The translations under genes were made by a program, and so were the position numbers. Below, in pieces: positions 35,861 through 45,256 of a stretch of DNA of 64,000 nucleotides (positions are counted from its first letter, which is position 1; each line of letters begins with the position of its first letter). A model generated the notes under the pieces. It did no database searches. It was not told where the DNA came from and saw only the letters and a list, made by a program, of their open reading frames with translations. The stretch is from Pseudomonas sp. Irchel 3E13 (GTDB lineage Bacteria; Pseudomonadota; Gammaproteobacteria; Pseudomonadales; Pseudomonadaceae): positions 372,001 to 436,000 of the forward strand of contig NZ_FYDX01000002.1 of assembly GCF_900187455.1 (NCBI RefSeq), given 5' to 3'.

Positions 35861-35879
35861 GATTGCAATTGCGAATCAT
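35861..35879 (-). promoter_or_regulatory. Fur-box-like site upstream of pfeR
   Basis: GATTGCAATTGCGAATCAT is an imperfect inverted repeat resembling a Fur box, 25-43 bases upstream of the pfeR GTG. It would place the two-component genes under iron control as well. Confidence 0.55.
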
Positions 35880-36052
35880 CCCATTTCACCCCGGACGGGA
35901 GCAATGACATCGGTCAGCCCGGCGCGATTATTCCACCTGACGCAATAAAGAACTGCCAACAACGCCTATTCCGCCAAAAAGCGTTCGGTTCCACACTGGC
36001 CTCACGGATCGGGACTCACCCCGCCCCGCTCACTCAAGCCAGGAGCCGGAAC

Positions 36053-36664
36053 ATGAAGATCCATCACCACCCTCTCTCGGGCCATGCCCATCGCGCAGTT
36101 CTGTTCGCCTCGCTGCTGGGCGTACCCCATGAGCTGATCGAAGTCGATCTGGCCGCCGCCGCGCACAAGTCGCCGGCGTTTCTCGCCCTGAATCCGTTCG
36201 GCCAGATTCCAGTACTGGAGGATGGCGAGATCGTGATCGCCGACTCCAATGCCATCCTCGTCTACCTGGCGAAGAAGGCCGGGCGCACTGACTGGCTGCC
36301 CGAGGACGCGCTGGGCGCGGCACGGGTCCAGCGCTGGCTGTCCGTGGCCGCCGGCGAACTGGCCTACGGCGTTTGTGCTGCGCGGCTGATCACCGTGTTC
36401 AACGCCAGTTTCGACGCTGACGAAGTCATTGCCCGCGCCCATGTCCTGCTGGGCCGACTGGAACAGCACCTGGCCGACCGCGAGTGGCTCGCTGCCGCCC
36501 ATCCGACCATCGCCGACGTGGCCATCTACAGTTACGTCGCTCGCGCCCCGGAGGGCAATGTCGACCTGTCCGGCTATCCCGCCGTCAATGCTTTCCTGCG
36601 TCGGGTCGAGGCGCTGCCGGGCTTCGTGCCCTTCGCCCAGAGCCGCGCCGGGCTGAGCGCCTGA
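36053..36664 (+). CDS. Glutathione S-transferase family protein
   Basis: A 203-aa cytosolic GST. The N-terminal thioredoxin-like domain includes [34 protein letters not shown] with the cis-proline, and [13 protein letters not shown], the glutathione-binding SNAI. The C-terminal helical domain carries [18 protein letters not shown] lies at good distance before the ATG at 36053. It leads a cluster with a PNPOx-reductase fusion 35 bp downstream, suggesting joint handling of an electrophile or oxidant, but the substrate is unknown. Confidence 0.88.
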   Translation: MKIHHHPLSGHAHRAVLFASLLGVPHELIEVDLAAAAHKSPAFLALNPFGQIPVLEDGEIVIADSNAILVYLAKKAGRTDWLPEDALGAARVQRWLSVAAGELAYGVCAARLITVFNASFDADEVIARAHVLLGRLEQHLADREWLAAAHPTIADVAIYSYVARAPEGNVDLSGYPAVNAFLRRVEALPGFVPFAQSRAGLSA

Positions 36665-36699
36665 CCCACCCGGGTTCAATTCCCACGGGAGCAACGGAC

Positions 36700-38745
36700 A
36701 TGGCCGAACACCTGAACACGCTGTCCACCTGGCATGAAGGCGAGAAATTCATCCAGGAGAAAGTCGGCGTCGCCGAGCGCATGGAAGGTGTCGGCCAGCG
36801 GGTCATACGGGATTTCATGCCCGACCAGCATCGCGACTTCTACCGCCAACTGCCGTTCATCGTGCTCGGCAGCGTGGACGCCGAGGGCGATGCCTGGGCG
36901 ACCTTTCTCGAAGGCCGGCCTGGTTTCATGAGCTCGCCGTCAGCCACTGCCCTCGATATCGCCGCCCGGCCGGACCCACTGGATCCGGCTGGCCTGGGGA
37001 TGTTCGATGGCGCCCCCGTCGGCCTGCTCGGGATCGAGATGCACAGCCGGCGGCGCAACCGTATGAACGGGGTGCTGTCGGGTCTCGCCCAAGGCTTTCG
37101 GGTCGAGGTCGACCAGAGCTTCGGTAACTGCCCGCGGTACATCCAGTTGCGGGACTTTTCCTTTGCCCGGGATCCGCAGGCTGCGTTCGCCGGACAGATC
37201 GAAGCACTCCCCACCCTCGATGCCCGGGCGCGATCGCTGATCGAGGATGCCGATGCCTTTTTCGTCGCCACCTACGCCGACCGCGAGGAACGCCGTCAGG
37301 TCGACGTGTCCCATCGCGGTGGCAAGCCGGGCTTCGTTCGCGTCGGCGAGGATGGCCTGCTGACCATCCCCGACTTCAACGGCAACCTGTTCTTCTCGAC
37401 CCTGGGCAATATCCATCTCAACGGCAAGGCCGGTCTGTTGTTCGTCGATTACCAAAGCGGCGATGTGTTGCAGATGACCGGCGATGCCGAGGTCATTTTC
37501 GATTCGCCGGAAATCGCGGTATTCCAGGGCGCCGAGCGGCTCTGGACGTTCAAACCCCGGAAGATCGTCCGCAGACCCGGCGGCCTCGCCCTGCGCTGGG
37601 CATCCCGCAAAGACGGCGAGGCTGACAGCTCGCTGATGACCGGCGACTGGCAGCAGGCCGACGAGCGCCTGCGCGCGGTCGAACTCGCCACCCGCTGGCG
37701 GGTGCTAAAAGTCTCCCGCGTGGTGCAGGAAAGTGCGTCGATCCGTTCCTTTCACCTCGAACCCACCGACGGTGCGGGACTGCTGCCCCATCTGGCGGGC
37801 CAGCACCTGCCCATCCGCGTCCGCCTCCCCGGCGCGGACAAACCGGTCATTCGCACCTACACCTTGTCGGTCGCGCCGTCCGACAGCCATTACCGCATCA
37901 GCGTGAAACGCGACGGCCGGGTGTCCGGCTATCTGCACGACGAACTGCGCGAAGGCGACACGCTAGAGGCGCGGGCGCCGGCGGGCGATTTCACCCTGGA
38001 CGCCGCGGACCCTCGCCCCGCGGTGCTGATCGCCGGCGGCGTCGGTATCACGCCGATGCTGGCGATGCTGCGCCACCTCGTCTTCGAAGGCGCGCGCACC
38101 CAGCGAATCCGCCCCGCCACGCTGTTCTACGCCGCCCGCTCGACGGCGGAGCGTGCCTTCGATGAGGAACTGGCGGCGCTGGTCGCCATGGCCAACGGCG
38201 CCGTCAACGTGGTCCGGGTGCTGAGCGACACCCAGGACGCTGCGCACGGCATCGACTACGACGCCGCAGGCCGCATCGACATGCCGCTGCTCGGGCGGTA
38301 TCTGCCCTTCGGCGACTACGCGTTCTACCTGTGCGGCCCGCCCGCATTCACCCAGGCGATCTACGACGGCTTGCGCGGCTACGGCATCGCCGACGAGCGC
38401 ATTCACGCCGAGGCTTTCGGGCCCGGCTCACTGACCCGCACCGGCGCCAGCGCCGCGCCCGTGCGCCTGCCGCCCGCAACAGCGCCAGTGGCGGTCACCT
38501 TCATGGACTCGCTGAAGGAAGCCCGCTGGACGCCGGAGTCCGGCACCTTGCTGGAACTGGCGGAAGCCCGTGGCCTGTCACCGGAATACAGTTGCCGCGA
38601 AGGCCATTGCGGCACCTGCCGCACCCGCCTGCTCAAGGGCGCGGTCACCTATATCAAGGAACCCAGCGCCAGCGTCGGCGACGATGAAGTGCTCATCTGC
38701 TGCGCGGTCGCGGCCGGTGAGGACCCGATCCAGCTTGAACTTTGA
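36700..38745 (+). CDS. PNPOx-like / ferredoxin-NAD(P) reductase / [2Fe-2S] fusion oxidoreductase
   Basis: A 681-aa multidomain flavoprotein. Residues about 1-330 form a pyridoxamine-phosphate-oxidase-like split barrel (WATFLEGRPGFMSSP, FFVATYADRE, NGNLFFSTLGNIHLN). Residues about 340-450 are an FAD-binding reductase domain (RTYTLSVAPSDSHYRISVKR). Residues about 450-575 are the NAD-binding domain (AVLIAGGVGITPMLAMLRHL, YLCGPPAFTQAI). Residues about 595-681 are a plant-type ferredoxin with YSCREGHCGTCRT and a late LICCAV. It moves electrons from NAD(P)H through FAD and 2Fe-2S to an unknown acceptor. A GGGAG lies upstream of the ATG. Confidence 0.85.
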   Translation: MAEHLNTLSTWHEGEKFIQEKVGVAERMEGVGQRVIRDFMPDQHRDFYRQLPFIVLGSVDAEGDAWATFLEGRPGFMSSPSATALDIAARPDPLDPAGLGMFDGAPVGLLGIEMHSRRRNRMNGVLSGLAQGFRVEVDQSFGNCPRYIQLRDFSFARDPQAAFAGQIEALPTLDARARSLIEDADAFFVATYADREERRQVDVSHRGGKPGFVRVGEDGLLTIPDFNGNLFFSTLGNIHLNGKAGLLFVDYQSGDVLQMTGDAEVIFDSPEIAVFQGAERLWTFKPRKIVRRPGGLALRWASRKDGEADSSLMTGDWQQADERLRAVELATRWRVLKVSRVVQESASIRSFHLEPTDGAGLLPHLAGQHLPIRVRLPGADKPVIRTYTLSVAPSDSHYRISVKRDGRVSGYLHDELREGDTLEARAPAGDFTLDAADPRPAVLIAGGVGITPMLAMLRHLVFEGARTQRIRPATLFYAARSTAERAFDEELAALVAMANGAVNVVRVLSDTQDAAHGIDYDAAGRIDMPLLGRYLPFGDYAFYLCGPPAFTQAIYDGLRGYGIADERIHAEAFGPGSLTRTGASAAPVRLPPATAPVAVTFMDSLKEARWTPESGTLLELAEARGLSPEYSCREGHCGTCRTRLLKGAVTYIKEPSASVGDDEVLICCAVAAGEDPIQLEL

Positions 38746-38772
38746 CTTCTCTCATCACCCAGGAGCCTGACC

Positions 38773-39237
38773 ATGTCACGTCCCCCGCTGCCACCGTTCA
38801 CCGAACAGAGCGCGATCGAAAAAGTCCGCCTGGCCGAAGACGGCTGGAACAGCCGCGATCCTGCCAAAGTTGCGCTGGCCTACACCACGGACACCCGCTG
38901 GAGAAACCGCGCCGAGTTCGTCCACAACCGCGCCGAAGCCGAAGCCTTCCTCACCCGCAAATGGAACCGCGAACTGGACTACCGGCTGATCAAGGAACTG
39001 TGGGCCTTCACCGGCAACCGCATCGCCGTGCGCTACGCCTACGAGTACCGCGACGACAGCGGCCAGTGGTTCCGCGCCTACGGCAACGAGAACTGGGAGT
39101 TCGCCGAAGACGGCCTGATGCGCGCGCGCCACGCCAGCATCAACGAACAGCCGATCCGCGAAGAAGACCGCCAGTTCCACTGGCCGCTGGGCCGGCGCCC
39201 GGACGATCACCCGGGCCTCAGCCACTTCGGCTTCTGA
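38773..39237 (+). CDS. DUF1348 (NTF2/SnoaL-like) protein
   Basis: A 154-aa cone-shaped alpha+beta protein of the DUF1348 family ([49 protein letters not shown]). Members are annotated as nuclear transport factor 2-like with unknown ligand or reaction. It lies 27 bp after the fusion oxidoreductase and before a LysR gene, all in the same direction. Confidence 0.85.
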   Translation: MSRPPLPPFTEQSAIEKVRLAEDGWNSRDPAKVALAYTTDTRWRNRAEFVHNRAEAEAFLTRKWNRELDYRLIKELWAFTGNRIAVRYAYEYRDDSGQWFRAYGNENWEFAEDGLMRARHASINEQPIREEDRQFHWPLGRRPDDHPGLSHFGF

Positions 39238-39352
39238 AGCCGACACTGGAAGGATGCGCAAAATGGCACATAATCCCGGGCACCCCGACGGCGTCCCGGG
39301 ACTCACCGGAGATGCCCATGACACGTCCCTGACCCGAAGGAAACCCACCGCA

Positions 39353-40255
39353 ATGGACCGTTGGCTGGCGATGCGCGTCTTCGTGAACGTTGCGCAAACC
39401 GAGAGCTTCGCCAAAACCGCGCGGCAGATGCACATGAGCGCACCGGCGGTGACGCGCATCGTGGCGGCGCTGGAAGACCTGGTCGGCGCCCGCCTGCTGG
39501 TGCGCACAACCCGCTCGGTGAAAACCACCGAAGCCGGCGCACACTATCTCGCCGACTGCCGGCGTATTCTCGGTGATATCGCCGAAGCCGAAGCCGCTGC
39601 GGCCGGTCACTACAGCGAGCCGTCCGGGACATTGGCGATCACCGCGCCGATCCTGTTCGGCCAGTTGTACGTACTGCCGATCGTCACCGACTACCTCGAC
39701 GCCTACCCCGGCATGCATGCGCGGACCCTGTTCATCGATCGTCAGGTGAATATCGTCGAGGAAGGGCTCGATGTTGCCGTGCGCATCGGCCATCTGGCGG
39801 ACTCCGGCCTGACTGCGGTGCGGGTCGGCGCGGTACGTCACGTGATCTGCGCGGCGCCGGACTACCTTGGAAAACGCGGTACCCCGACCGCCCCGACAGA
39901 CCTCAAGGACCACCGCATCGTCGCGTCCAACAGCTCATGGGCTTCGCCGGAATGGCGCTTCGCCGGTGGTCAGCGAATCGGCATCGACCCGGTGCTGATG
40001 TGCAATACCAACCAGGCGGTGATCGATGCGGCGCGTTCGGGTTGGGGATTGACCCGGGTGCTGCATTACCAGGTCGGGCCAGCCTTGCTCGCCGGTGAAT
40101 TGCAGGTGGTGCTGGAGGAATTCGAAGAGCCACCGCTGCCGATTCACCTGGTGTATCCCGAGGGCCGGAAGGCGCCGGCGAAGGTGCGGGCGTTCGTGGA
40201 TATGGCGGTGGAGCGGTTGCGGGGCAATCCGCTGTTTGGGGGTGTTCGTCAGTAA
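39353..40255 (+). CDS. LysR-family transcriptional regulator
   Basis: A 300-aa regulator. The winged-helix domain is residues 1 to about 60 (RWLAMRVFVNVAQTESFAKTARQMHMS), followed by the LysR substrate-binding domain (about 90-295), of the group that clusters with DUF1348 and GST genes. The start MDRWLAM at 39353 matches LysR family starts; AAGGA lies 12 bases upstream. It is in the same direction as the GST/oxidoreductase/DUF1348 genes, about 115 bp after the last, and may control them. Inducer unknown. Confidence 0.88.
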   Translation: MDRWLAMRVFVNVAQTESFAKTARQMHMSAPAVTRIVAALEDLVGARLLVRTTRSVKTTEAGAHYLADCRRILGDIAEAEAAAAGHYSEPSGTLAITAPILFGQLYVLPIVTDYLDAYPGMHARTLFIDRQVNIVEEGLDVAVRIGHLADSGLTAVRVGAVRHVICAAPDYLGKRGTPTAPTDLKDHRIVASNSSWASPEWRFAGGQRIGIDPVLMCNTNQAVIDAARSGWGLTRVLHYQVGPALLAGELQVVLEEFEEPPLPIHLVYPEGRKAPAKVRAFVDMAVERLRGNPLFGGVRQ

Positions 40256-40261
40256 CGGGTC

Positions 40262-40345
40262 TTTGCCGGCAAGACCGGTTCCCACAGGTTCCAGGCTGGT
40301 GCTTGCCAGCAATGAATCGAGCAAGCCCCGGCCAATGGCCGGGGC
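40262..40345. repeat. Degenerate REP-like stretch plus GC hairpin between convergent genes
   Basis: TTGCCGGCAAGACCGGTTCC is like degenerate Pseudomonas REP elements. It is followed at 40325-40345 by a perfect 9-bp stem (GCCCCGGCC/GGCCGGGGC, loop AAT) lying 12 bases beyond the amidohydrolase stop and 70 past the LysR stop. It probably serves as a shared terminator, though the T run is poor. Confidence 0.5.
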
Positions 40346-40357
40346 CCCATCAGCTCA

Positions 40358-42208
40358 TTACGCCGAATGCACCTTGCGCCCACTGACCCAGGTTTCCTGC
40401 ACCGGGATATCGCGCATGCCAGCCGCATCGGCGGCCTTCCATTGCAGCGGATCCTTGGCCAGGATCACCAGGTCGGCCTGCTTGCCCGGCAGCAGCGAAC
40501 CGACCTGATGGTCAAGATGGCATTGCCAGGCCGCATCGATGGTCACCGCGCGCAGGGCCTGGTGCACATCGAGGCGCTCTTCCTTGTTGAGAATCCGCTT
40601 GTTGTCATCCTGCTCATCCACCACGGCTTCCATCACCCGGCCAATCGCCTGCTCCATGTAGCGCAGCGGACCGAACGGGGTGACGAAACGGTCGCTGTGC
40701 AGGCTGATGCGCAGGCCACCTTTCAACGCCGAGGCGCAACGGTCGAGCATGTCGGCGCGTTCCTCGCCGAGGATGGTTTGCTGGAATGCCTGGCCCCAGT
40801 AGCCGACATGACCGATCAGGAAACTCGGTGAGATCGCCATGCGCTTCATCAGGGCAATGGCGTCGTCGTGCAGCAGCGAGCAGTGTTCGATACGGTGGCG
40901 CTGGTTGGCCCAGGCCGGCACGCTGTTGAACGGCGGCTCGGGCAGCGGGGCCTTGTCGGTCGGCGGATTGCACAGGGCCAGTTGGTAGGCGGACAGCACG
41001 TTGTCGATCGCTTCGTCGCCGTTGGCGTGGGTCAGGATCGGCCAGCCCTTGGCGGTGACATCGGCCATGACATTGGCCAGTTCGCGCACCGGGTTGTAGT
41101 TGAACAGGCCGTAGGCGCCGACGCCTGGTACCTGATGCTCATGGCAACACTTGTAGGGCTCGCTCTGCAGCCCGGTGAGCCCCTGGTTCGAGCCGTCGGC
41201 GATCAGTTTCATCGCGCGCAACGTGAACAGCTCGTTGCCCTCGCTGTCCAGTTCGGGATGGTAGGACTTCAGCCACATCTTCAGATCGGCGTCATCGCTG
41301 CCATACAAGGCCCCGCCTACCCGCAGCGTCAGTACATGAGTCTTGGCCAGCAGCCTCATCAGGCCGATTTCATACTGCTTGCCGACCAACCCGACGCTCG
41401 CATCGAATACCGTGGTGATTCCACGCTTGTTCGCGTCACTGAAGACCTGTAACAAGTTGCGGAAAAACTGCAACGGTCCCGGTTTAGGCAGATGCGGGAT
41501 CATCAGGGCCGATTGGGTTTCGGTCAGGACGCCATCTTTGTATTCCTTGTCGAGACCGGCCAGCTTCAGGGCCTTGGTGTTCGCATAGCTGATATGACCG
41601 GACGCGTTGAGCAGGAAGATCTTCAGCTCAGGCAACTCGGGGTAAAGGCCATCAAGCGTGGACGCCTGGATGTCCTGCCAATCCTTCATCAACGAGGGGT
41701 CGACACCGAACCCGGTCACCCATTGCTGATCCTTGGGCTTGTCTTTCACCGCCTTGGCGGCCTTCACGATCTCGGCCTCGACGTGGGCGATGCTGTATTC
41801 CCTGTTCAGGCTTTGACCCTGAATGGGCGACAGATCGGTCCATCCGGTGATCAGTGCGGTAGACATCAGGTGCGCATGGGCATCGATCAAGCCGGGCAAC
41901 AAGGTTTCTTCCGGCTTCAGCCGGCGATCGACCGGCGTGTACTGCTGCATCGCCTTGCGGACATCGTCCAGTGCGCCGCTCGCCTTCACCTCGCCCTCGG
42001 CGATACCGATGGCCTCGACCTGCTGCCCCGCCCGCTCGGGATCAGGGTAGATATTGCCGCCAAAGAAAATCACGGCTTGCTGACCTCCATGGGGGGCCAG
42101 TGTCTCGGCCTCGGCGTGCAGGGCCTGCCAGGCTTCGGCTGCGTGCTCGAAGCGCGGCAGCATGTTGGGGGTACAGCAGGCACAGCCGAATTGAGGTTGT
42201 TGCGACAT
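40358..42208 (-). CDS. Amidohydrolase (YtcJ-like metal-dependent hydrolase)
   Basis: A 616-aa amidohydrolase-superfamily protein. Metal-binding motifs: GLIDAHAHLM near residue 105, ILTHANGDEA, HRIEHC and SLHSDRF; the C-terminal VGSLLPGKQADLVILAKDP is the usual closing strand. YtcJ-type members hydrolyse amide or similar bonds in small molecules; the substrate is unknown. It has an unusual cysteine-rich N-terminus (FGCACCTPNM) and no signal peptide. AAAGGA lies ahead of the ATG. It is a single gene facing LysR. Confidence 0.85.
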   Translation of the reverse strand: MSQQPQFGCACCTPNMLPRFEHAAEAWQALHAEAETLAPHGGQQAVIFFGGNIYPDPERAGQQVEAIGIAEGEVKASGALDDVRKAMQQYTPVDRRLKPEETLLPGLIDAHAHLMSTALITGWTDLSPIQGQSLNREYSIAHVEAEIVKAAKAVKDKPKDQQWVTGFGVDPSLMKDWQDIQASTLDGLYPELPELKIFLLNASGHISYANTKALKLAGLDKEYKDGVLTETQSALMIPHLPKPGPLQFFRNLLQVFSDANKRGITTVFDASVGLVGKQYEIGLMRLLAKTHVLTLRVGGALYGSDDADLKMWLKSYHPELDSEGNELFTLRAMKLIADGSNQGLTGLQSEPYKCCHEHQVPGVGAYGLFNYNPVRELANVMADVTAKGWPILTHANGDEAIDNVLSAYQLALCNPPTDKAPLPEPPFNSVPAWANQRHRIEHCSLLHDDAIALMKRMAISPSFLIGHVGYWGQAFQQTILGEERADMLDRCASALKGGLRISLHSDRFVTPFGPLRYMEQAIGRVMEAVVDEQDDNKRILNKEERLDVHQALRAVTIDAAWQCHLDHQVGSLLPGKQADLVILAKDPLQWKAADAAGMRDIPVQETWVSGRKVHSA

Positions 42209-42455
42209 GAGTGATTCCTTTCAGTTTCAGAGAGGGTCTGTGGAATGACGATGAACATCGCATGGCACGATTTCAGTCCGGTTATCCTCGCGTCCGGCAA
42301 TGCGAAGAGGTCGAGAGGCCGTCCTGGTCCGTGCTCGATCGCCCGGCTAACTTAGCACCGCAGCGGGTGCTTGTAGTCAGGATAAAGTCAGTGTGCATAG
42401 CATCTAGCCATCACTCACCCGCCACAGAAAAGTCCGCAGCGTGCGACCAAATGCT

Positions 42456-43346
42456 TCAGCCGAGCAGCTCGACGCCGCGCGCGCGATCCACAACTTCTGC
42501 ACCAGTCTTCGCATCGACGACCCCGAAGCAGCCCTGCGCGTCGATCCAGCCGATCCGGGCACCATCGGCTTGCCACACCACTGCCCTGATTGCGTGGGTG
42601 CTCGGTTGCAACGCCATGGTTTGGGTCTGCCCGTCCTCGATGACAACGAGCTCCCCGTCGCGAGTACCCACCGCAAGCCGACGCGCATCGTCGCAGAGCG
42701 CGGCGCACCGGGCACGGTGGACGATCGATCCTTCGAAGGCGATATCTTCGGTCCCGGTGGTGATGACGAGGTAGTCGTCCCAATGAATGAAGTAGTGCCC
42801 ACCGCTTGCACTCAGGCCGAAAAGGCCGTCGAGGTACGCGAGGCGCATGCCGTCGATCGGATGGTGTTCGGAGACGACACTGTTCGTTGCGCGGTCCCAG
42901 ATCATCCAGTCAATGGCCGTTAGCAGGGTCAGTTGTGCCTCCCCTCCGCCAAAGCGATCGAACCGGACCGCAGTTGTGCCGTCCTCGCAGATTGGGGTGG
43001 AACCGATAGGGCCATCGCCATTCGCCGACCAGAGGAGCCCACGACGCTCGTTGTCGACCGTGACATAAGTGCGCGGCGCCACAATGCTGCCTTGAAGCAC
43101 AGGGCCCGCACACGCAAGGCTGTCGATGAGCGAGCCGTCGGCTGTCTTGAGGATCGAAACCGCGCCAGCGGGGCCGGCCACGAGCAGCGACGCTCCGTCA
43201 CTAGATACGGCAAGCGCACTGATGGGCCCGGATGTGTACGCACGCATTCCCCATGCCGACTCATCCGCGAGCCGCACAAGGATGCCTTCACGCGTACCTA
43301 TCCAGATCGCGGCCGGCTCAAAGGCAATGGCGGTGGCAAAACTCAT
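42456..43346 (-). CDS. Beta-propeller-like (WD40-type) protein of unknown function
   Basis: A 296-aa protein built of about seven beta-rich repeats resembling WD40 or similar propeller blades: AAIWIGTREGILVRL, ISALAVSSDGASLLVAGPAG, VRFDRFGGGEAQLTLLTAID, LAVGTRDGELVVIEDGQT, RAVVWQADGARIGWIDAQG. No signal peptide. The ATG at 43346 overlaps the stop of the upstream gene by one base (TGATG), so it is the last gene of a three-gene operon with a BMT5-like protein and a short helical protein. A protein-binding or scaffold role is inferred only from the fold. Confidence 0.7.
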   Translation of the reverse strand: MSFATAIAFEPAAIWIGTREGILVRLADESAWGMRAYTSGPISALAVSSDGASLLVAGPAGAVSILKTADGSLIDSLACAGPVLQGSIVAPRTYVTVDNERRGLLWSANGDGPIGSTPICEDGTTAVRFDRFGGGEAQLTLLTAIDWMIWDRATNSVVSEHHPIDGMRLAYLDGLFGLSASGGHYFIHWDDYLVITTGTEDIAFEGSIVHRARCAALCDDARRLAVGTRDGELVVIEDGQTQTMALQPSTHAIRAVVWQADGARIGWIDAQGCFGVVDAKTGAEVVDRARGVELLG

Positions 43347-45253
43347 CAGCACTGTCTCCCGAAGACCAACGCGTTCTCGATGTTGGGCTCGCCTGGATTG
43401 AAATTCCACTGGCTATACCACGAGGGGTGGTGGTCGTTGCTCGTGAAGTTGGTGTTGTAGTGCACGAAGGTGTCACGCCCGTCCCACGGCGCGATGTTGG
43501 CCATCGCGGGTTCGTTAGTGACGCCGAAGGTGAACCCGGCGGTAAGTTCGCGGCTCCAGTGCACTGATCCATGGATATACAGCCATCCACCAGCCCTGAC
43601 GACCGTCGGTCCGTAATGCCGATAGCAACGCAGGAGATACCCCTGAAGCCCCAGCGTGTCGCTCACGGACGAGTAGTGGGTTTGCACGTTGTTGTTCGCG
43701 AATTCGTTCAGCGCTCCGTAATTGACAATGGCGCTTCTGTCGGACTCGTAGACGAATGCGGTTTGGATATCGATGTTCCTGGCTGAGCAGTCTGCGGGGT
43801 CGTACTGGCCGAAAACAACGGTGTCGGGAGCATTCAAATGGTTCAGCCGACCGCCGCCGTTTCCTCGCACGAAGTCGCGCTGGCGGCCAATTGACTTGAC
43901 GGTCGCCGCCGGGGCCCTGAGAGCAACCGTACCCAGGAGGGGATCGAGCTGAGGGCGGGAGAGCGGTGCACCGTTATATCCAAGCGAGTAGACGCTGACC
44001 GCCATGCCGTTCTTGCTCGCGTAATTCTGCGCCCTCCTGGACGGAGCGTCGTTCCCTGCTCGCCATTGTGTCAGCCCCATCACGACGCACATGTGCATGC
44101 CATAACCGATATGAGGGTTGTTGAAGATGCACGCGTCGAACGCACCGTAGGTGGCGAGCACATTCTGCCAGTGTGCCAGGATCGTCGCATCGAACTGCGT
44201 GTTGCGGCGAATCATGTTCTTGTCGAGCGCGGCCTGGACGCTCTGTCGCTGGTTGTGATTATGGATTTCCGTGCCATCGACTCCGTTGAGGACCATCATG
44301 TCGTCGGAAACTGCGCCGGGCAAAACGACGTCGTACTGGGTGACGACGATCCATTTGAATTCGTTAGCCACGTTGCTGGCATCGCCGAACTTTTGAGCGA
44401 GGTTGACGGCGTATTCGTACGACGTCCCTTCACCAACGATAAGGAATTGCTTGAACTGGACGAAATACTCGACGTCGATGACCGCGCCGTGGCGTTCGAC
44501 AGCCAGGCGAAGCACGCGGTTGTCCTGACTTGAGTACTGAACCTGGTCGTGGTTGGCGTTCACTGCGCTCGCGACAGGCTTGGCGACGCCATCGACCGAG
44601 AGTCGCACCTGGCACGAAGCGTCGATGACGCCGAGGATCCTCTGGATGCTGACGTCGTGGGAAGAGACACAGTCGAGGTTATCGATAGTGAGTTCCACTG
44701 CGGGAGCCGGATCGGCCGAGCCGGCCAGATCGGTATCGACCGCAGCATCGGCACCAGCAGCATCGGGCGTCGTCACCCGCCGGACCTGCGCCGCGAGAGT
44801 ATTCCACGCCCGTACCCAGCGGATGTCAGCGGCCTCGCCTGGCCTTCGCGTCGTCACACGGACCTTGAGGGTGAACGTCCCCGCAACCGGGACGCTGATC
44901 TGCGCCGCCGTCTGGTTTGCCACCCCCGTTGGATTGGCGGCAACGCCTGCGGTGCTTCCCCGCCCTTCCCACAGCCGGGTGGGCGCACGAAGGAACACAG
45001 CGACCTCGGCGTTCGCGAAGTCTGCGGCCGCATCGTAGACCAGGGTAACCAGGCCATTGCCGTCGGTGGTCAGGTCCTGCCCAGGGTAGCCCTCGACCCT
45101 CACTTTGATATCTGTGTTCGCGAGCACGGGCTGGCCGTTCGCACGTCGATTGCGCACCTGGATGACGAGGAACCCACGCGGGTGGATACAGGGCACGATG
45201 GCACTTCCCGCCAAACCCGGCGGCGGCCCCAAGCGCGCTTCAAGGAATGCCAT
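43346..45253 (-). CDS. Unknown protein with beta-rich N-terminal regions and a BMT5/DUF2431-like Rossmann domain
   Basis: A 635-aa protein that I do not recognise as a named gene. Residues about 25-135 look like an Ig-like or carboxypeptidase-regulatory beta-sandwich (GFLVIQVRNRRANGQPVL, TTDGNGLVTLVYDA). Residues about 185-268 are another beta-rich segment. From residue 270, FLIVGEGTSYEYAVNLAQKF (VGEG 273-276), VTQYD (304-308), FDATIL (354-359) and FDACIFNNPHIGYG (372-385) follow the order of motifs in the BMT5-like rRNA (uridine-N3)-methyltransferase domain, where they read GEGxFSFS, ATSYD, GVDAT and IIFNFPHxG. A further 250 residues follow, ending FNPGEPNIENALVFGRQC. Methyltransferase activity is an inference. 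It lies between a short helical protein (3 bp gap) and a propeller-like protein (1-bp overlap). Confidence 0.65.
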   Translation of the reverse strand: MAFLEARLGPPPGLAGSAIVPCIHPRGFLVIQVRNRRANGQPVLANTDIKVRVEGYPGQDLTTDGNGLVTLVYDAAADFANAEVAVFLRAPTRLWEGRGSTAGVAANPTGVANQTAAQISVPVAGTFTLKVRVTTRRPGEAADIRWVRAWNTLAAQVRRVTTPDAAGADAAVDTDLAGSADPAPAVELTIDNLDCVSSHDVSIQRILGVIDASCQVRLSVDGVAKPVASAVNANHDQVQYSSQDNRVLRLAVERHGAVIDVEYFVQFKQFLIVGEGTSYEYAVNLAQKFGDASNVANEFKWIVVTQYDVVLPGAVSDDMMVLNGVDGTEIHNHNQRQSVQAALDKNMIRRNTQFDATILAHWQNVLATYGAFDACIFNNPHIGYGMHMCVVMGLTQWRAGNDAPSRRAQNYASKNGMAVSVYSLGYNGAPLSRPQLDPLLGTVALRAPAATVKSIGRQRDFVRGNGGGRLNHLNAPDTVVFGQYDPADCSARNIDIQTAFVYESDRSAIVNYGALNEFANNNVQTHYSSVSDTLGLQGYLLRCYRHYGPTVVRAGGWLYIHGSVHWSRELTAGFTFGVTNEPAMANIAPWDGRDTFVHYNTNFTSNDHHPSWYSQWNFNPGEPNIENALVFGRQC

Positions 45254-45256
45254 GCG

